A stretch of 64,000 nt of DNA from Mesorhizobium sp. LSJC280B00. GTDB taxonomy: Bacteria; Pseudomonadota; Alphaproteobacteria; Rhizobiales; Rhizobiaceae. Below are positions 35,001 through 43,713 of the stretch, one piece after another; within the stretch, counting starts at the first letter, position 1, and every line of letters begins with the position of its first letter. The translations under genes and the position numbers were made by a program. Location of the stretch: contig NZ_AYVL01000006.1 of assembly GCF_000502835.1 (NCBI RefSeq), positions 66,146 through 130,145 of the forward strand, given 5' to 3'. Under the pieces are notes generated by a model. The model was not told the DNA's origin, ran no database searches, and worked only from the letters and a program-made list of their open reading frames with translations.

Positions 35001-35050
35001 TTGTGCAATGCACAAATTATAGGCGATTGCCGCCGATCTTCGCAAAGATC
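35001..35050. promoter_or_regulatory. Palindromes in the PotA/GntR divergent region
   Basis: TTGTGCAATGCACAA at 35001-35015 is a perfect 7-1-7 palindrome of the kind bound by FadR-type GntR proteins. GATCTT-CGCA-AAGATC at 35035-35050 is a second inverted repeat. Both lie in the 258 bp between the PotA-like and GntR starts (34878-35135). No gene is seen in this gap. Confidence 0.55.
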
Positions 35051-35135
35051 GTATGCAATCTTTTTCATCTCTGTATTCACTTTGTCTCTCGTCCAAGCGA
35101 TGCGATTCAGGGTAGAAGAACGCAGGACCACTGCC

Positions 35136-35849
35136 ATGAACATTGCCGACCAGACCTTCCCTGCTATCGAGGCCGCCAACGAGGATCGCGCGCAGGCGAT
35201 CCGCGACCAGTTGCGCGACGCGATCGTCGATCGCCGGCTGGCGCCGGGAACAAAGCTTTCCGAAGGCGAAGTCGGCACGCTGTTCGATGTCAGCCGCACC
35301 GTGGCGCGTGCGGCACTGCAGATGCTTTCCTTCGAGGGATTGGTGCGCACCGAGCGCAATCGCGGCGCCTTCGTCGCCAATCCGTCGCCGGAGGAAGCGC
35401 GGCAGGTTTTTGCTTCGCGCCGGCTCATCGAACCAGGCATCGCGATTGCCGCCGCCGGACGGATGACGCCGGCGCATGTCGCCGCGTTCAAGGCCCAGCT
35501 CGACGAAGAAGGCCGTTTCATCGCCGAACGCGGACCGAACGCAAGGCGATCGGAGATCAAGGCGTCGGGGGATTTTCACCTGCTTCTGGCGTCGGTCGCG
35601 GGAAACGTCATCCTGCAGCGCTTCATGGAGGAATTGGTCGCTCGTTCATCGCTGGTGATCGCACTCTATGGCCGCTCGGGCATCTCGAGCTGCGGCCACA
35701 ACGAACACACGCAGATCCTCGAGGCGCTGGAAAATGGCAATGCCGAACGCGCCAGCGCGCTGATGCTGCACCACATCGACCATATCGAGGCCGACCTCGA
35801 TCTGCGCGTCAGGAGCGGCCCGGCACTCAGGCAGGCGCTCGAGTTCTGA
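35136..35849 (+). CDS. GntR-family transcriptional regulator, FCD subfamily
   Basis: The 237-residue protein has a GntR winged helix (IRDQLRDAIVDRRLAPGTKLSEGEVGTLFDVSRTVARAALQML, about residues 20-62) and an FCD helical effector domain (VFASRRLIEPGIAIAAAGRM, SGDFHLLLASVAGN). The ATG at 35136 is preferred; an ATG at 35100 would add 12 residues that look unlike the family. The open frame further upstream is antisense to the PotA-like and binding-protein genes. It probably regulates the divergent polyamine-type operon. Its stop is 8 bp from the convergent lactonase stop. Confidence 0.9.
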   Translation: MNIADQTFPAIEAANEDRAQAIRDQLRDAIVDRRLAPGTKLSEGEVGTLFDVSRTVARAALQMLSFEGLVRTERNRGAFVANPSPEEARQVFASRRLIEPGIAIAAAGRMTPAHVAAFKAQLDEEGRFIAERGPNARRSEIKASGDFHLLLASVAGNVILQRFMEELVARSSLVIALYGRSGISSCGHNEHTQILEALENGNAERASALMLHHIDHIEADLDLRVRSGPALRQALEF

Positions 35850-35856
35850 GATCGCG

Positions 35857-36954
35857 TCAACGCACGATCCTCACACACATCGGCGTGCCAATATCGATGG
35901 ATCGGCCGGCGTCGGTCAGCCGGCCGGTTGCGACATCACGGGCGAAAATCGAGATGCGGTCGGCATTCTGGTTGGCCGAGAACAGATGGCCGCCCGAGGG
36001 CGTCAGTGCCAGATTGCGCGGCGTGGCGCCGCCGCAAGGCGTATAGCCGACAAGGGCAAGCCTGCCGGTTTGCTGGTCGATCGAAAACACCACGATGCTG
36101 TCATGGCCGCGGTTGGAGCCGTAGAGAAAGCGGCCGTCAGGCGAGATCTGGATGTCGGCGCAGTGATTGCCGTCGCGCGCCTCGGGCGGCACGGCCGGCT
36201 TGCTGTCGATCACCGGAAGCTTGCCTGATGCTTCGTCCAGCGCCAGCGAGACAACCGTCGAATCCAGCTCGTTCATGACGAACACGAAGCGACCGCCCGG
36301 ATGCAGTGCGAGATGGCGCGGACCCGCGCCTGGCGCAAGCGCCGACTCGGCGAGCTTCGTCAGGCTGCCGTCTGAGCCGATGCGATAGGACACCAGCCGG
36401 TCGATGCCGAGGTCAGCGACGATCGCCATGCCGCCGGCAACCGTCTCGGTTACGCTATGGGCATGCGGCCGCTCCTGGCGGGCAGGATCTGGTCCGGTCC
36501 CGCTATGGGCAACGCTCGACAACGGCGCTGTCAGGCCGCCATTCTCACCCAACCCATAGACCACGACCGAGCGATCGGGGCCGCCCTCGCCCATGCCGTA
36601 ATTGGCGACCAGCAGCTTCGTCCGGTCGCGCGTGATGGCGTTGTGCGCCGTGATGCTGCCCAGCGTCGGCTGCTTGTTGATGTAGGACGGCGTGGCGGTC
36701 TGCCTGTCGAAACGGTAGGCCGAGACCACCCCTTCGCGCCAGGTGAACACTTCTGAGTTGGCATAGATGTGGGAGCCGTCCGGCGTCACCGACAGGAAGG
36801 TGGGATTGTCGATGTCTCCCGTCTCGGCCAGTTTCTTCGTCCGCAGCGTCCCTTCGTCGAAACTGTAGACACCCAGCCCGATGCCGCGCGCGCCCTGAAA
36901 ATACGGGGCGTCGCGATTGAGGCTGCCGACGAAAACCAGACAGGCATTCTGCAT
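35857..36954 (-). CDS. Lactonase-family beta-propeller protein
   Basis: The 365-residue protein resembles the YbhE/Pgl lactonase_10 family of seven-bladed propellers: DNPTFLSVTPDGSHIYANSE, GPRHLALHPGGRFVFVMNELDSTV, HCADIQISPDGRFLYGSNRGHDSIVVFSID and GATPRNLALTPSGGHLFSANQNAD give the repeated blade pattern. It may hydrolyse a sugar lactone. GGGAGG precedes the ATG at 36954. It is divergent from the MaoC operon and may act on related sugar-acid intermediates, though this link is only positional. Confidence 0.85.
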   Translation of the reverse strand: MQNACLVFVGSLNRDAPYFQGARGIGLGVYSFDEGTLRTKKLAETGDIDNPTFLSVTPDGSHIYANSEVFTWREGVVSAYRFDRQTATPSYINKQPTLGSITAHNAITRDRTKLLVANYGMGEGGPDRSVVVYGLGENGGLTAPLSSVAHSGTGPDPARQERPHAHSVTETVAGGMAIVADLGIDRLVSYRIGSDGSLTKLAESALAPGAGPRHLALHPGGRFVFVMNELDSTVVSLALDEASGKLPVIDSKPAVPPEARDGNHCADIQISPDGRFLYGSNRGHDSIVVFSIDQQTGRLALVGYTPCGGATPRNLALTPSGGHLFSANQNADRISIFARDVATGRLTDAGRSIDIGTPMCVRIVR

Positions 36955-37036
36955 CACTTCCTCCCTTGTCCGCCGGCATTGGCCCCGACGGAGCAGGCAA
37001 AATTTCGCCTGTTCACGCTTGCAACACAACCCCATA

Positions 37037-37055
37037 TGTGAAAATACTATTCACA
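37037..37055. promoter_or_regulatory. Inverted repeat in the lactonase/MaoC divergent region
   Basis: TGTGAA at 37037-37042 and TTCACA at 37050-37055 form an inverted repeat with a 7-base AT-rich centre. It lies in the 189 bp between the lactonase and MaoC starts and is a plausible operator for an unlinked regulator. Confidence 0.4.
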
Positions 37056-37081
37056 AAAGAAGATTGACGGGAGGATCGATC

Positions 37082-37147
37082 ATGCATTTCGCTGGTCTGC
37101 GGCGCGCCCTGATGGACGATTCCCGCTCCCAGAGGAAGTCGTCATGA
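37082..37147 (+). CDS. Possible 21-residue leader peptide
   Basis: A short frame, [21 protein letters not shown], starts at 37082 after GGGAGG at 37069-37074. It ends in the TGA that overlaps the MaoC ATG (ATGA at 37144). Its good ribosome-binding site and coupled stop suggest it is translated and feeds ribosomes into the MaoC gene. It could equally be chance; no family is recognised. Confidence 0.35.
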   Translation: MHFAGLRRALMDDSRSQRKSS

Positions 37148-37695
37148 GCGGTTTCGCGCCAACCGTGGGCGTGGCATCGACACACCCCGCCAACATGCCT
37201 AGGAATCACGCCGACCTTCCCGTCTGGAACGCGGAGAACTGGTTCTACGAAGACTGGCCGGTCGGCCAGAAGATCCGCTCGCTGCGCCGGACCATTGCCG
37301 AGGGCGACAGCCATCTCTTCAACACGCTGGTGCTCGACATCCATCCATACGTGCAGGACCAGATGTTCGCCGAGACGCAAGGCATTTTCGGCAAGCGGCT
37401 GGTGGCAGGGGCCTTCGTGTTCTCAGCCGGGCTCGGTCTCGTCGCCACCAATTGCATCAACGCCTTTTCGTATGGCTACGACAAATTGCGCTTCATCAAG
37501 CCGGTGTTCATAGGCGACACGATCTATTCGATCCGCTCCAACCTCGACAAGAAGCCAAAATACAAGGAAATGGGGCTGATCCGCGCCAGCTATGAAGTCT
37601 TCAAGGGTGAAGGCGAGCTCGTGCTTTATTGCGAGCACCTGCAGACGGTGAAGTACCGCAATCCGGCCGATTTCGCCGGCAAGACGGAGAAATAG
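37144..37695 (+). CDS. MaoC-like (hotdog-fold) dehydratase
   Basis: The 183-residue protein is a MaoC-type hydratase/dehydratase. It has [23 protein letters not shown] near the start and the hotdog core [23 protein letters not shown] near residue 115. Family members add or remove water on acyl-CoA esters. A near copy of the core occurs in the second MaoC at 53447-53926. It is followed after 3 bp by a CoA-transferase, so the two probably activate and dehydrate a carboxylic acid. Confidence 0.88.
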   Translation: MSGFAPTVGVASTHPANMPRNHADLPVWNAENWFYEDWPVGQKIRSLRRTIAEGDSHLFNTLVLDIHPYVQDQMFAETQGIFGKRLVAGAFVFSAGLGLVATNCINAFSYGYDKLRFIKPVFIGDTIYSIRSNLDKKPKYKEMGLIRASYEVFKGEGELVLYCEHLQTVKYRNPADFAGKTEK

Positions 37696-37698
37696 GCA

Positions 37699-38859
37699 AT
37701 GGCTGCCATTGCCGAACTGCCGCTGACCGGGCTCATCGTTGTCGATATGAGCCAGTTCTTGTCCGGGCCCTACTGCTCGCTCAGACTGCTCGACCTCGGC
37801 GCTCGCGTCATCAAGATCGAACGGCCGGATGGCGGCGACCTGTCGCGCCGGCTTTATCTCAGCGACACCGAGATCGGCGGCGATTCCACCATTTTCCATG
37901 CGATCAACCGCGCCAAGGAAAGCCTTTCCATCGACTTGAAGGACGAGGCCGACCTTGCGGCGCTGCGCGGCCTGCTGGCCAAGGCCGACGTGCTGATCCA
38001 GAATTTCAGGCCCGGCGTCATCGAACGCCTGGGCTTCGATTACGAGGCGGTGCGCAAGATCAATCCGCACCTGGTCTATGCCTCGATCAGCGGCTATGGC
38101 GACGAAGGCCCGTGGGTCAAGCGGCCCGGGCAGGATCTGCTGGCGCAGGCCCGCTCCGGCGTGATGTGGCTGAACGGCGACGAGGACCAAGGGCCGGTGC
38201 CCTTCGGCCTGGCGATCGCCGACATGCTGGCGGGTTCCGCCGCCGCGCAAGGCATCCTCGCCGCACTGGTGCGGCGCGGCGTGACCGGCAAGGGCAGCCA
38301 TGTCGAGACCAGCCTGCTCGAAGCGCTGGTCGACTTCCAGTTCGAGGTGCTGACCACGCACCTCAATGACGGGCGCCGGCTGCCGCGGCGGTCGAGCTTC
38401 CGCAGCGCGCACGCCTATCTCTCGGCGCCCTACGGCGTCTATCCGGCCAAGGACGGCTATCTGGCGATCGCCATGACGCCGATCTCGAAACTCGCCGATC
38501 TCCTCGGGCTCGAGGAGCTTGCGCCCTATCGCGACCAGCCGTCGACCTGGTTCACCGCCCGCGACGAGATCAAGGCGATCATCGCGCAAAAGATCGCAAC
38601 GAAGACGGTCGACGAATGGCTTGCCATTCTCGAGCCTGCCGACATCTGGTGCGCCAAGGTTTTGACCTGGCCGGAGATGATGGCCAGCGAAGGCTTCCAG
38701 GTCCTCGACATGCTGCAGACGGTGACGCGCGAGGATGACGTTTCGATCCTCACCACGCGCTCGCCGCTCAGGGTAGACGGCATCCGCGCGAAGGTCGAGC
38801 GGGCCGCGCCACGCATCGGCGAGCACAGCGCAAAAATCCGCGCGGAGTTCGGGCTGTGA
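37699..38859 (+). CDS. CaiB/BaiF-family (class III) CoA-transferase
   Basis: The 386-residue protein shows the family pattern: LIVVDMSQFLSGPYCSLRLLDLGARVIKIERPDGGD, KADVLIQNFRPGVIERLGFDYEAV and YASISGYGDEGPW. The catalytic Asp is expected in RPGQDLLAQARSG (about residue 150). The C-terminal half is shorter and less typical than in formyl-CoA transferase. It moves CoA between carboxylic acids and probably supplies the MaoC substrate. Its stop overlaps the next GTG start. Confidence 0.9.
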   Translation: MAAIAELPLTGLIVVDMSQFLSGPYCSLRLLDLGARVIKIERPDGGDLSRRLYLSDTEIGGDSTIFHAINRAKESLSIDLKDEADLAALRGLLAKADVLIQNFRPGVIERLGFDYEAVRKINPHLVYASISGYGDEGPWVKRPGQDLLAQARSGVMWLNGDEDQGPVPFGLAIADMLAGSAAAQGILAALVRRGVTGKGSHVETSLLEALVDFQFEVLTTHLNDGRRLPRRSSFRSAHAYLSAPYGVYPAKDGYLAIAMTPISKLADLLGLEELAPYRDQPSTWFTARDEIKAIIAQKIATKTVDEWLAILEPADIWCAKVLTWPEMMASEGFQVLDMLQTVTREDDVSILTTRSPLRVDGIRAKVERAAPRIGEHSAKIRAEFGL

Positions 38860-40022
38860 GCGACGTCACGCTCAAAGGCATGACCTGGAGCCATCCGCGC
38901 GGCTATGACCCGATGGTCGCCTGTTCGAGACTGTGGAAGCAACAAACTGGCATCGCCGTTGAATGGGACAAGCGCTCGCTGCAGGATTTCGAATCCTTCC
39001 CGGTCGAGGAACTGGCCCGTGCCTACGACCTGATCGTCGTCGACCATCCGCATGTCGGCCAGATCACCGCCGAGAACTGCCTGACGCCGCTCGATGTCGC
39101 CGGCCGGGAAGGCGAGCGTGCAGCACTTGCGGCGGGCAGCGTCGGCCGGTCCTTTCCGAGCTACAACTGGCAAGGCCGGCAGTGGGCGTTTCCGATCGAC
39201 GCGGCCAGCCAGGTGCAGGCATGGCGGCCCGACATGCTTTCGGCTGCGCCGGCGAGCTGGGCCGATGCCCTCGATCTGGCCCGGCAAGGCCACGTGCTGT
39301 TGCCGCTCAGGCCGCCGCATTCGCTGATGGTGTTCTACACGCTTGCCGGCAATCTCGGCCGACCCGCCGGTGAAGGCCCTGGCGACCATGTGGATCCGGC
39401 AGCGGGCAAGCAGGTCTTCGAGATGATGCGCGAGATCGCAGCCCTCGTCGACCCGGCCTGTCTTGGCATGGATCCGATCGCGGTTCTGGAGCAAATGGCC
39501 GGATCCGGCTCGCGGATCGCCTGCGCGCCGCTGATCTATGGCTATGTCTCCTATGCCATCGCCGGGTTTCGACCCAACCGCCTGGCTTTCGCGGATATTC
39601 CGGCCGCTGGCAATGCCGGCCCCAAAGGCTCGGCGCTCGGCGGCACCGGCATCGCCGTGTCGGCCTTCTCGAAGGCCGGACAGGAAGCAATCGACTTCGC
39701 CTACTGGATCGCCAGCGGTGACGTGCAGCGCGGCCCTTACGCCTCGGCCGGCGGCCAGCCCGGCCATGCGGCAGCCTGGGCGGATGCCGCCGTCAACGCC
39801 GCCGCCGGCAATTTCTACAAGGACACGCGGGCCACGCTCGAAGGTGCCTGGGTCAGGCCGCGGCACGACGGCTACATGGCGTTCCAGCAGGCGGCGTCCG
39901 ATCGCATCAATCTCGGCCTGAGCGAAAGGCACAATGCCGCTCGCGTCGTTGCCGATCTCAATCGCCTGTTTCGGGAGAGCCTTTCGACGCAGGTGTCCGG
40001 CGTTGCCGGCGGAGGAGCCTGA
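38856..40022 (+). CDS. Extracellular solute-binding-like protein lacking a signal peptide
   Basis: The 388-residue protein resembles family 1 solute-binding proteins (YDPMVACSRLWKQQTGIAVEWDKRSLQDF, AYDLIVVDHPHVGQI, GTGIAVSAFSKAGQEAIDFAYWIASGDVQRG). However, no signal peptide or hydrophobic N terminus is visible in MSDVTLKGMTWSHPRG. It starts with GTG inside the CoA-transferase stop (GTGA), which argues for this start. It may be a cytoplasmic ligand-binding protein. A separate exported binding protein follows, so this one is not simply the transporter's own. Confidence 0.75.
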   Translation: MSDVTLKGMTWSHPRGYDPMVACSRLWKQQTGIAVEWDKRSLQDFESFPVEELARAYDLIVVDHPHVGQITAENCLTPLDVAGREGERAALAAGSVGRSFPSYNWQGRQWAFPIDAASQVQAWRPDMLSAAPASWADALDLARQGHVLLPLRPPHSLMVFYTLAGNLGRPAGEGPGDHVDPAAGKQVFEMMREIAALVDPACLGMDPIAVLEQMAGSGSRIACAPLIYGYVSYAIAGFRPNRLAFADIPAAGNAGPKGSALGGTGIAVSAFSKAGQEAIDFAYWIASGDVQRGPYASAGGQPGHAAAWADAAVNAAAGNFYKDTRATLEGAWVRPRHDGYMAFQQAASDRINLGLSERHNAARVVADLNRLFRESLSTQVSGVAGGGA

Positions 40023-40042
40023 ACAACCGAACGGAGGAGAAC

Positions 40043-41230
40043 ATGAACAGCCTGATCCGCGGCCTTATGGCCGCAACCGCACTTGCATCGGTCACGACCA
40101 TAGCCTGCGCTCAAGACGTTTCGGGCGTGATTGCTGGATTGCCGACCGAACTGAAGGCGCAATATGACGGCGCGCCGCAAAAGGTGCTGCCGTCGGCCTG
40201 GGATAATTTCACGCCGCCGCCAAAGCCATGGAAATGGTGCCACTCCGAGTCCTACCAGGGCAATCCGTGGCGCGTCACCGTCACCAAGGAGTTGAAGCGG
40301 CTGGTCGACGGCCTGATCGCCGACGGCACCGTGGCGAGCTTCGAGGTGTCGGATTCCAACAACGACGCCAGTCAGCAGATCAACCAGATCCGCGCCTTCA
40401 TCGACAAGAAATGCTCGATCATCACCTCGATCCCCGGCTCGGCGACGGCGCTGGACGATGCCATCGATGCCGCAGCCAAAGCCGGCATCCCCTTCATCAC
40501 GGCAGCTGGGTCGGTGACCAGCCCGAATGCGATCAATGTCGATTCCAACTATGCGCGCTGGGGCTATGACATGATGACGGCGATCGGCAAAGCAATGCCG
40601 GACGGCGGCAGCGTGCTTCTGGTCGAAGGCATTGCCGGTCACCCGATCGTCGTGCAGGAGCGCCAGGGTGCCGACAAGGCGCTGGCCGAAAATTCAAAGC
40701 TCAAGGTCTCGCGCAGCGTCAACGGCAATTGGACGGCCAACGTTACCAAGACGGCGGTGCTGCAGGCAATCGCCACCAATCCGGCGCCGATCGATGCAGT
40801 GTGGACGACGGGCAGCGAAAGCCGCGTCGTCGCCGAGGCCTTTGCCGAGGCCGGCCGCCCTGCCCCGCTGATCACCGGCTCGATCACCGGCGATGCGCTC
40901 GGCTACTGGAAGGCCAATCCCGACAAATACCGCTTCGAAGGCCATGCGGTTCTGCCGCACTGGACGGCCGAGACGCTGTTTCGTGTCGGGGCGCGCATGC
41001 TGGATGGGCAGAAGCCCAAGCTCAACACGCTGCTGATCCCGATTCCGCCGGTGCACAATGCCGACCTCGGCGCCTGGTACAAGGACTGCATGACGCCGGA
41101 CGCCGTCTCGATCTTCCCGGTCCCGCCGAAGGATCCGATGCCGGAGGAATGGCTCGATGCCTATTTCGCCAATCCGGCACCGACCAAGGGCTGGGACTAT
41201 TCGAAGGTGCCGGACGCCTGCGCCAAGTAG
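40043..41230 (+). CDS. Ribose-type (Peripla_BP_4) ABC transporter substrate-binding protein
   Basis: The 395-residue protein has a signal peptide (LIRGLMAATALASVTTIACA, cleavage near residue 24). It has an RbsB-like fold: VASFEVSDSNNDASQQINQIRAFIDKKCSIITSIPGS, AGIPFITAAGSV and DAVWTTGSESRVVAEAFAEAG. GGAGG precedes the ATG. It is the exported binding protein of the split-ATPase transporter that follows. A strong hairpin sits directly after its stop, before the ATPase gene. Confidence 0.9.
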   Translation: MNSLIRGLMAATALASVTTIACAQDVSGVIAGLPTELKAQYDGAPQKVLPSAWDNFTPPPKPWKWCHSESYQGNPWRVTVTKELKRLVDGLIADGTVASFEVSDSNNDASQQINQIRAFIDKKCSIITSIPGSATALDDAIDAAAKAGIPFITAAGSVTSPNAINVDSNYARWGYDMMTAIGKAMPDGGSVLLVEGIAGHPIVVQERQGADKALAENSKLKVSRSVNGNWTANVTKTAVLQAIATNPAPIDAVWTTGSESRVVAEAFAEAGRPAPLITGSITGDALGYWKANPDKYRFEGHAVLPHWTAETLFRVGARMLDGQKPKLNTLLIPIPPVHNADLGAWYKDCMTPDAVSIFPVPPKDPMPEEWLDAYFANPAPTKGWDYSKVPDACAK

Positions 41231-41241
41231 CATTTATGAGG

Positions 41242-41270
41242 GCCGGCTCCGCACCAGCGGTGCCGGCTTT
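41242..41270 (+). terminator. Hairpin after the binding-protein gene (attenuator-like)
   Basis: GCCGGC-T-CCGC-ACCA-GCGG-T-GCCGGC (41242-41267) forms a strong stem with one mismatch, followed by TTTCT. It begins 12 bp after the stop of the RbsB-like gene and ends 18 bp before the ATPase start. It probably reduces read-through, or protects the upstream mRNA so that more binding protein is made. Confidence 0.6.
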
Positions 41271-41287
41271 CTACATCAGGATTGCTC

Positions 41288-42025
41288 ATGCTGGAAGTCC
41301 AGGCCATCTCGAAACGCTACGGCGAAACGATTGCGCTGGCCAATGCCTCCATCGCATTCCGCGCCGGCACGATCCACACCATCCTGGGCGAGAACGGTTC
41401 GGGCAAGAGCACCCTGGTCAAGCTGCTGTCGGGGATCGTGCAGCAGGACAGCGGCGCGATCCTGCTCGACGGAGCGCCCTTTACCGGCCTCTCGCCGGCG
41501 GCGTTCCAGACCGCCGGGTTGGCCACCGTGTTCCAGGAAGTGCTGATCGCGCCTGACCGTTCGGTGACGGACAACATCCTGCTCGGCCTCGACGGCCTGC
41601 TGACGCGCACCGTGCCGCGCGCCGAGCGGCGGCAACGCGCGCAAGCGGTGCTGAAGCGCTTCGCGGTGACCGAGATCCCGCTCGACCAGTTGGCCGGGCA
41701 AGTGCCGCTTGCGGTTCAGCAATTGGTAGTGCTCGCCCGCGCCGTGGTGCGCAGCCCGCGCATTCTCATCCTTGACGAGGTTACAGCGGCGCTCGACTTT
41801 GCCGATCGCGAGGCGGTCTTTGCCATGATGCGCAAGCTTGCCTCCGAAGGCTGCCTGATCCTGTTCATCACCCATCGCATGGACGAGGTGATGTCGCTTT
41901 CGGACCGGATTTCCGTGCTGCGCGGCGGCAGCGTGGTGACGACTGAGGAACGCGGCACGTCCACCGCATCCGAACTTCTCAGAGCGATGGCGCCACGCAC
42001 GGCGGCGGAGCTGGCGCATGGCTGA
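41288..42025 (+). CDS. Ribose-type ABC transporter ATPase, N-terminal half as a separate gene
   Basis: The 245-residue protein corresponds to the first nucleotide-binding domain of RbsA/MglA. It has Walker [14 protein letters not shown] (about residue 36), a degenerate signature [13 protein letters not shown] instead of LSxGxQQ, and Walker [13 protein letters not shown]. It stops at 42025 in the region that is the interdomain linker in RbsA. The second half follows as an independent frame overlapping by 8 bp. The ATG at 41288 is preferred over the TTG at 41282. Confidence 0.88.
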   Translation: MLEVQAISKRYGETIALANASIAFRAGTIHTILGENGSGKSTLVKLLSGIVQQDSGAILLDGAPFTGLSPAAFQTAGLATVFQEVLIAPDRSVTDNILLGLDGLLTRTVPRAERRQRAQAVLKRFAVTEIPLDQLAGQVPLAVQQLVVLARAVVRSPRILILDEVTAALDFADREAVFAMMRKLASEGCLILFITHRMDEVMSLSDRISVLRGGSVVTTEERGTSTASELLRAMAPRTAAELAHG

Positions 42026-42761
42026 TCGCGCCAGCCTTTCGGTGCGTGGCCTGGTGATCGCGCCGGGCGCAAGCCCCATGACGCAAACCATTGCGCCGGG
42101 CGAGATCGTCGGCCTTGCCGGCCTCGACGGCCACGGACAGGAGCGGTTCCTGAAAGTGCTGGCCGGCCTGGAACGCCCGGCCGGCGGCGAGGTGACCGTC
42201 GAGGCGCCAACCGGAGCGCGCGCGATCACCAATTTCCGCAAGGCGGTCGCCGGCGGCATCGCCTATTTGCCGCGCGACCGGCGCACCACCGGCATTTTTC
42301 CGACCCAATCGGTGCTCGACAATTTTGCCGTCTCGACGCTGTCGCGCGATATGCGTTTCGGCCTGCTCAGCTTCGCCGCGCGGCGGCAGCGCTATGAGAG
42401 CTACCGGGACAGACTGTCGATCATCGCGCCACGGCCGGACGCCCCGATCACCACGCTTTCCGGCGGCAACCAGCAGAAGGTGCTGCTGGCCCGCGCATTG
42501 GCGCTGGAACCGGCGATCCTGCTCCTCAATGATCCGACGCGCGGTGTCGACGTGGCGACGCGCCATGTCCTCTACGATGTGTTTCGTGGACTGGCGGCGG
42601 ACGGCATGGCTCTGGTCATCCTGTCGAGCGAGATCGAGGAGATCCTGCTGCTTTGCCATCGCGTGCTGGTATTTCGCGAACAGCAGGTCGCGGCCGAAAT
42701 CACCGGAGACGCGATGAAAAGCGATACGGTGATCGCCGCCATGTTCGGACGCGCCGCATGA
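42018..42761 (+). CDS. Ribose-type ABC transporter ATPase, C-terminal half as a separate gene
   Basis: The 247-residue protein matches the second domain of RbsA/MglA. Its degenerate Walker [16 protein letters not shown] lacks GK[ST], as is normal for this half. [18 protein letters not shown], signature [15 protein letters not shown] and Walker [13 protein letters not shown] are present. Glu of DEPTRGVD is replaced by Asn in LLNDP. It overlaps the first half by 8 bp in another frame and ends in ATGA with the permease. Together the halves should make one working ATPase. Confidence 0.88.
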   Translation: MADRASLSVRGLVIAPGASPMTQTIAPGEIVGLAGLDGHGQERFLKVLAGLERPAGGEVTVEAPTGARAITNFRKAVAGGIAYLPRDRRTTGIFPTQSVLDNFAVSTLSRDMRFGLLSFAARRQRYESYRDRLSIIAPRPDAPITTLSGGNQQKVLLARALALEPAILLLNDPTRGVDVATRHVLYDVFRGLAADGMALVILSSEIEEILLLCHRVLVFREQQVAAEITGDAMKSDTVIAAMFGRAA

Positions 42762-43708
42762 GCGGGTTGCGGCGCATGGCGGCGCGATGGCGCGGCGCTG
42801 GCTTTGCGGCAGTGCTGCTGGCCATCCTGATCGCGGTCAATCTGCTGCTCAATCCGGCGCGCTTCCATCCTGCCGCCTGGGGCGCGCTGATCGGGCTCGC
42901 CGCGCCGCTGATCGGCGCAGCGGTCGCCTCGGCTCCGGTGATCCTCGCCGGGCGCGGCGGCATCGACATTTCCGTCGGGCCGCTGATGGGCTTCGTCAAT
43001 GCGATGGTGATCCAGGTGCTGTTTCTCAGGCTTGGCATGTCTTCGCCGCTGTTCATCGTGCCGGCGGCGCTTCTGATCGGCGCGATCGTCGGCGCCGCCA
43101 ACGGCTTTCTGGCGACCATCGTCCGCATCCAGCCGATCGTCGCAACGCTCGGCACCTATCTGATCCTCACCGGCATGACGCTGACCATCCTGCCGGCGCC
43201 GATCGGGCCGGCGCCGGGCTGGCTGAAGGCAATGGCCGGACCCTGGTCGGCGCTGCCGCTGGCGCTGATCTTCCTGTTCTGGTGGCTGGTGCGGCAGACG
43301 CCTTATTACGACCAGCTGATGGCGGTGGGCAGCGACGATCGCGCCGCCTACACGGCCGGCGTTCCAGTCACCAAAGTCCGTTTCATCGCCTATGTCATGA
43401 CCGGCATACTTGCCGCCTGTGCCGGCCTGATGCTGACCGCGCTGATCGGTTCGGCCGACCCTAATATCGGGCCAAGCTACACGCTGATCGCGATTGCCGC
43501 GGTGGCGCTCGGCGGCGTCAGCCTTGCCGGCGGGCGCGGCGGGCTCGCCGGGGCCGCGATCGGCGCTGTCGACATCTTCCTGCTGCAGAGCGTGCTGACC
43601 GCCTTCAACGTCTCCACCTATGTGCTGCAGATCGCCTATGGCGCGATCCTGGTTGTGGCCGTGATCATGACGGCGCTGCAGGAGCGGCTATCAGGGCGGA
43701 AAGGCTGA
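42758..43708 (+). CDS. Ribose-type ABC transporter permease (first)
   Basis: The 316-residue membrane protein is a BPD_transp_2 permease. It has [53 protein letters not shown] (the RbsC-type PFIVTLGT region) and [17 protein letters not shown] (the GGxSxxGGxG region). About eight to ten hydrophobic segments are visible. The ATG at 42758 overlaps the ATPase stop; the frame upstream of it lies inside that gene. Confidence 0.9.
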   Translation: MSGLRRMAARWRGAGFAAVLLAILIAVNLLLNPARFHPAAWGALIGLAAPLIGAAVASAPVILAGRGGIDISVGPLMGFVNAMVIQVLFLRLGMSSPLFIVPAALLIGAIVGAANGFLATIVRIQPIVATLGTYLILTGMTLTILPAPIGPAPGWLKAMAGPWSALPLALIFLFWWLVRQTPYYDQLMAVGSDDRAAYTAGVPVTKVRFIAYVMTGILAACAGLMLTALIGSADPNIGPSYTLIAIAAVALGGVSLAGGRGGLAGAAIGAVDIFLLQSVLTAFNVSTYVLQIAYGAILVVAVIMTALQERLSGRKG

Positions 43709-43713
43709 GAAGC

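Noticed and set aside
32764-35013. Very long open frame (about 750 codons) on the minus strand, overlapping the PotA-like and binding-protein genes
   Set aside because: It runs in another frame of two clear genes, has an Arg/His/Gly-rich composition without domains, and is a by-product of high GC content.
32988-35135. Upstream part of a 953-codon plus-strand frame ending at 35849
   Set aside because: Only the last 237 codons match a GntR regulator; the rest is antisense to the transporter genes and resembles no protein.
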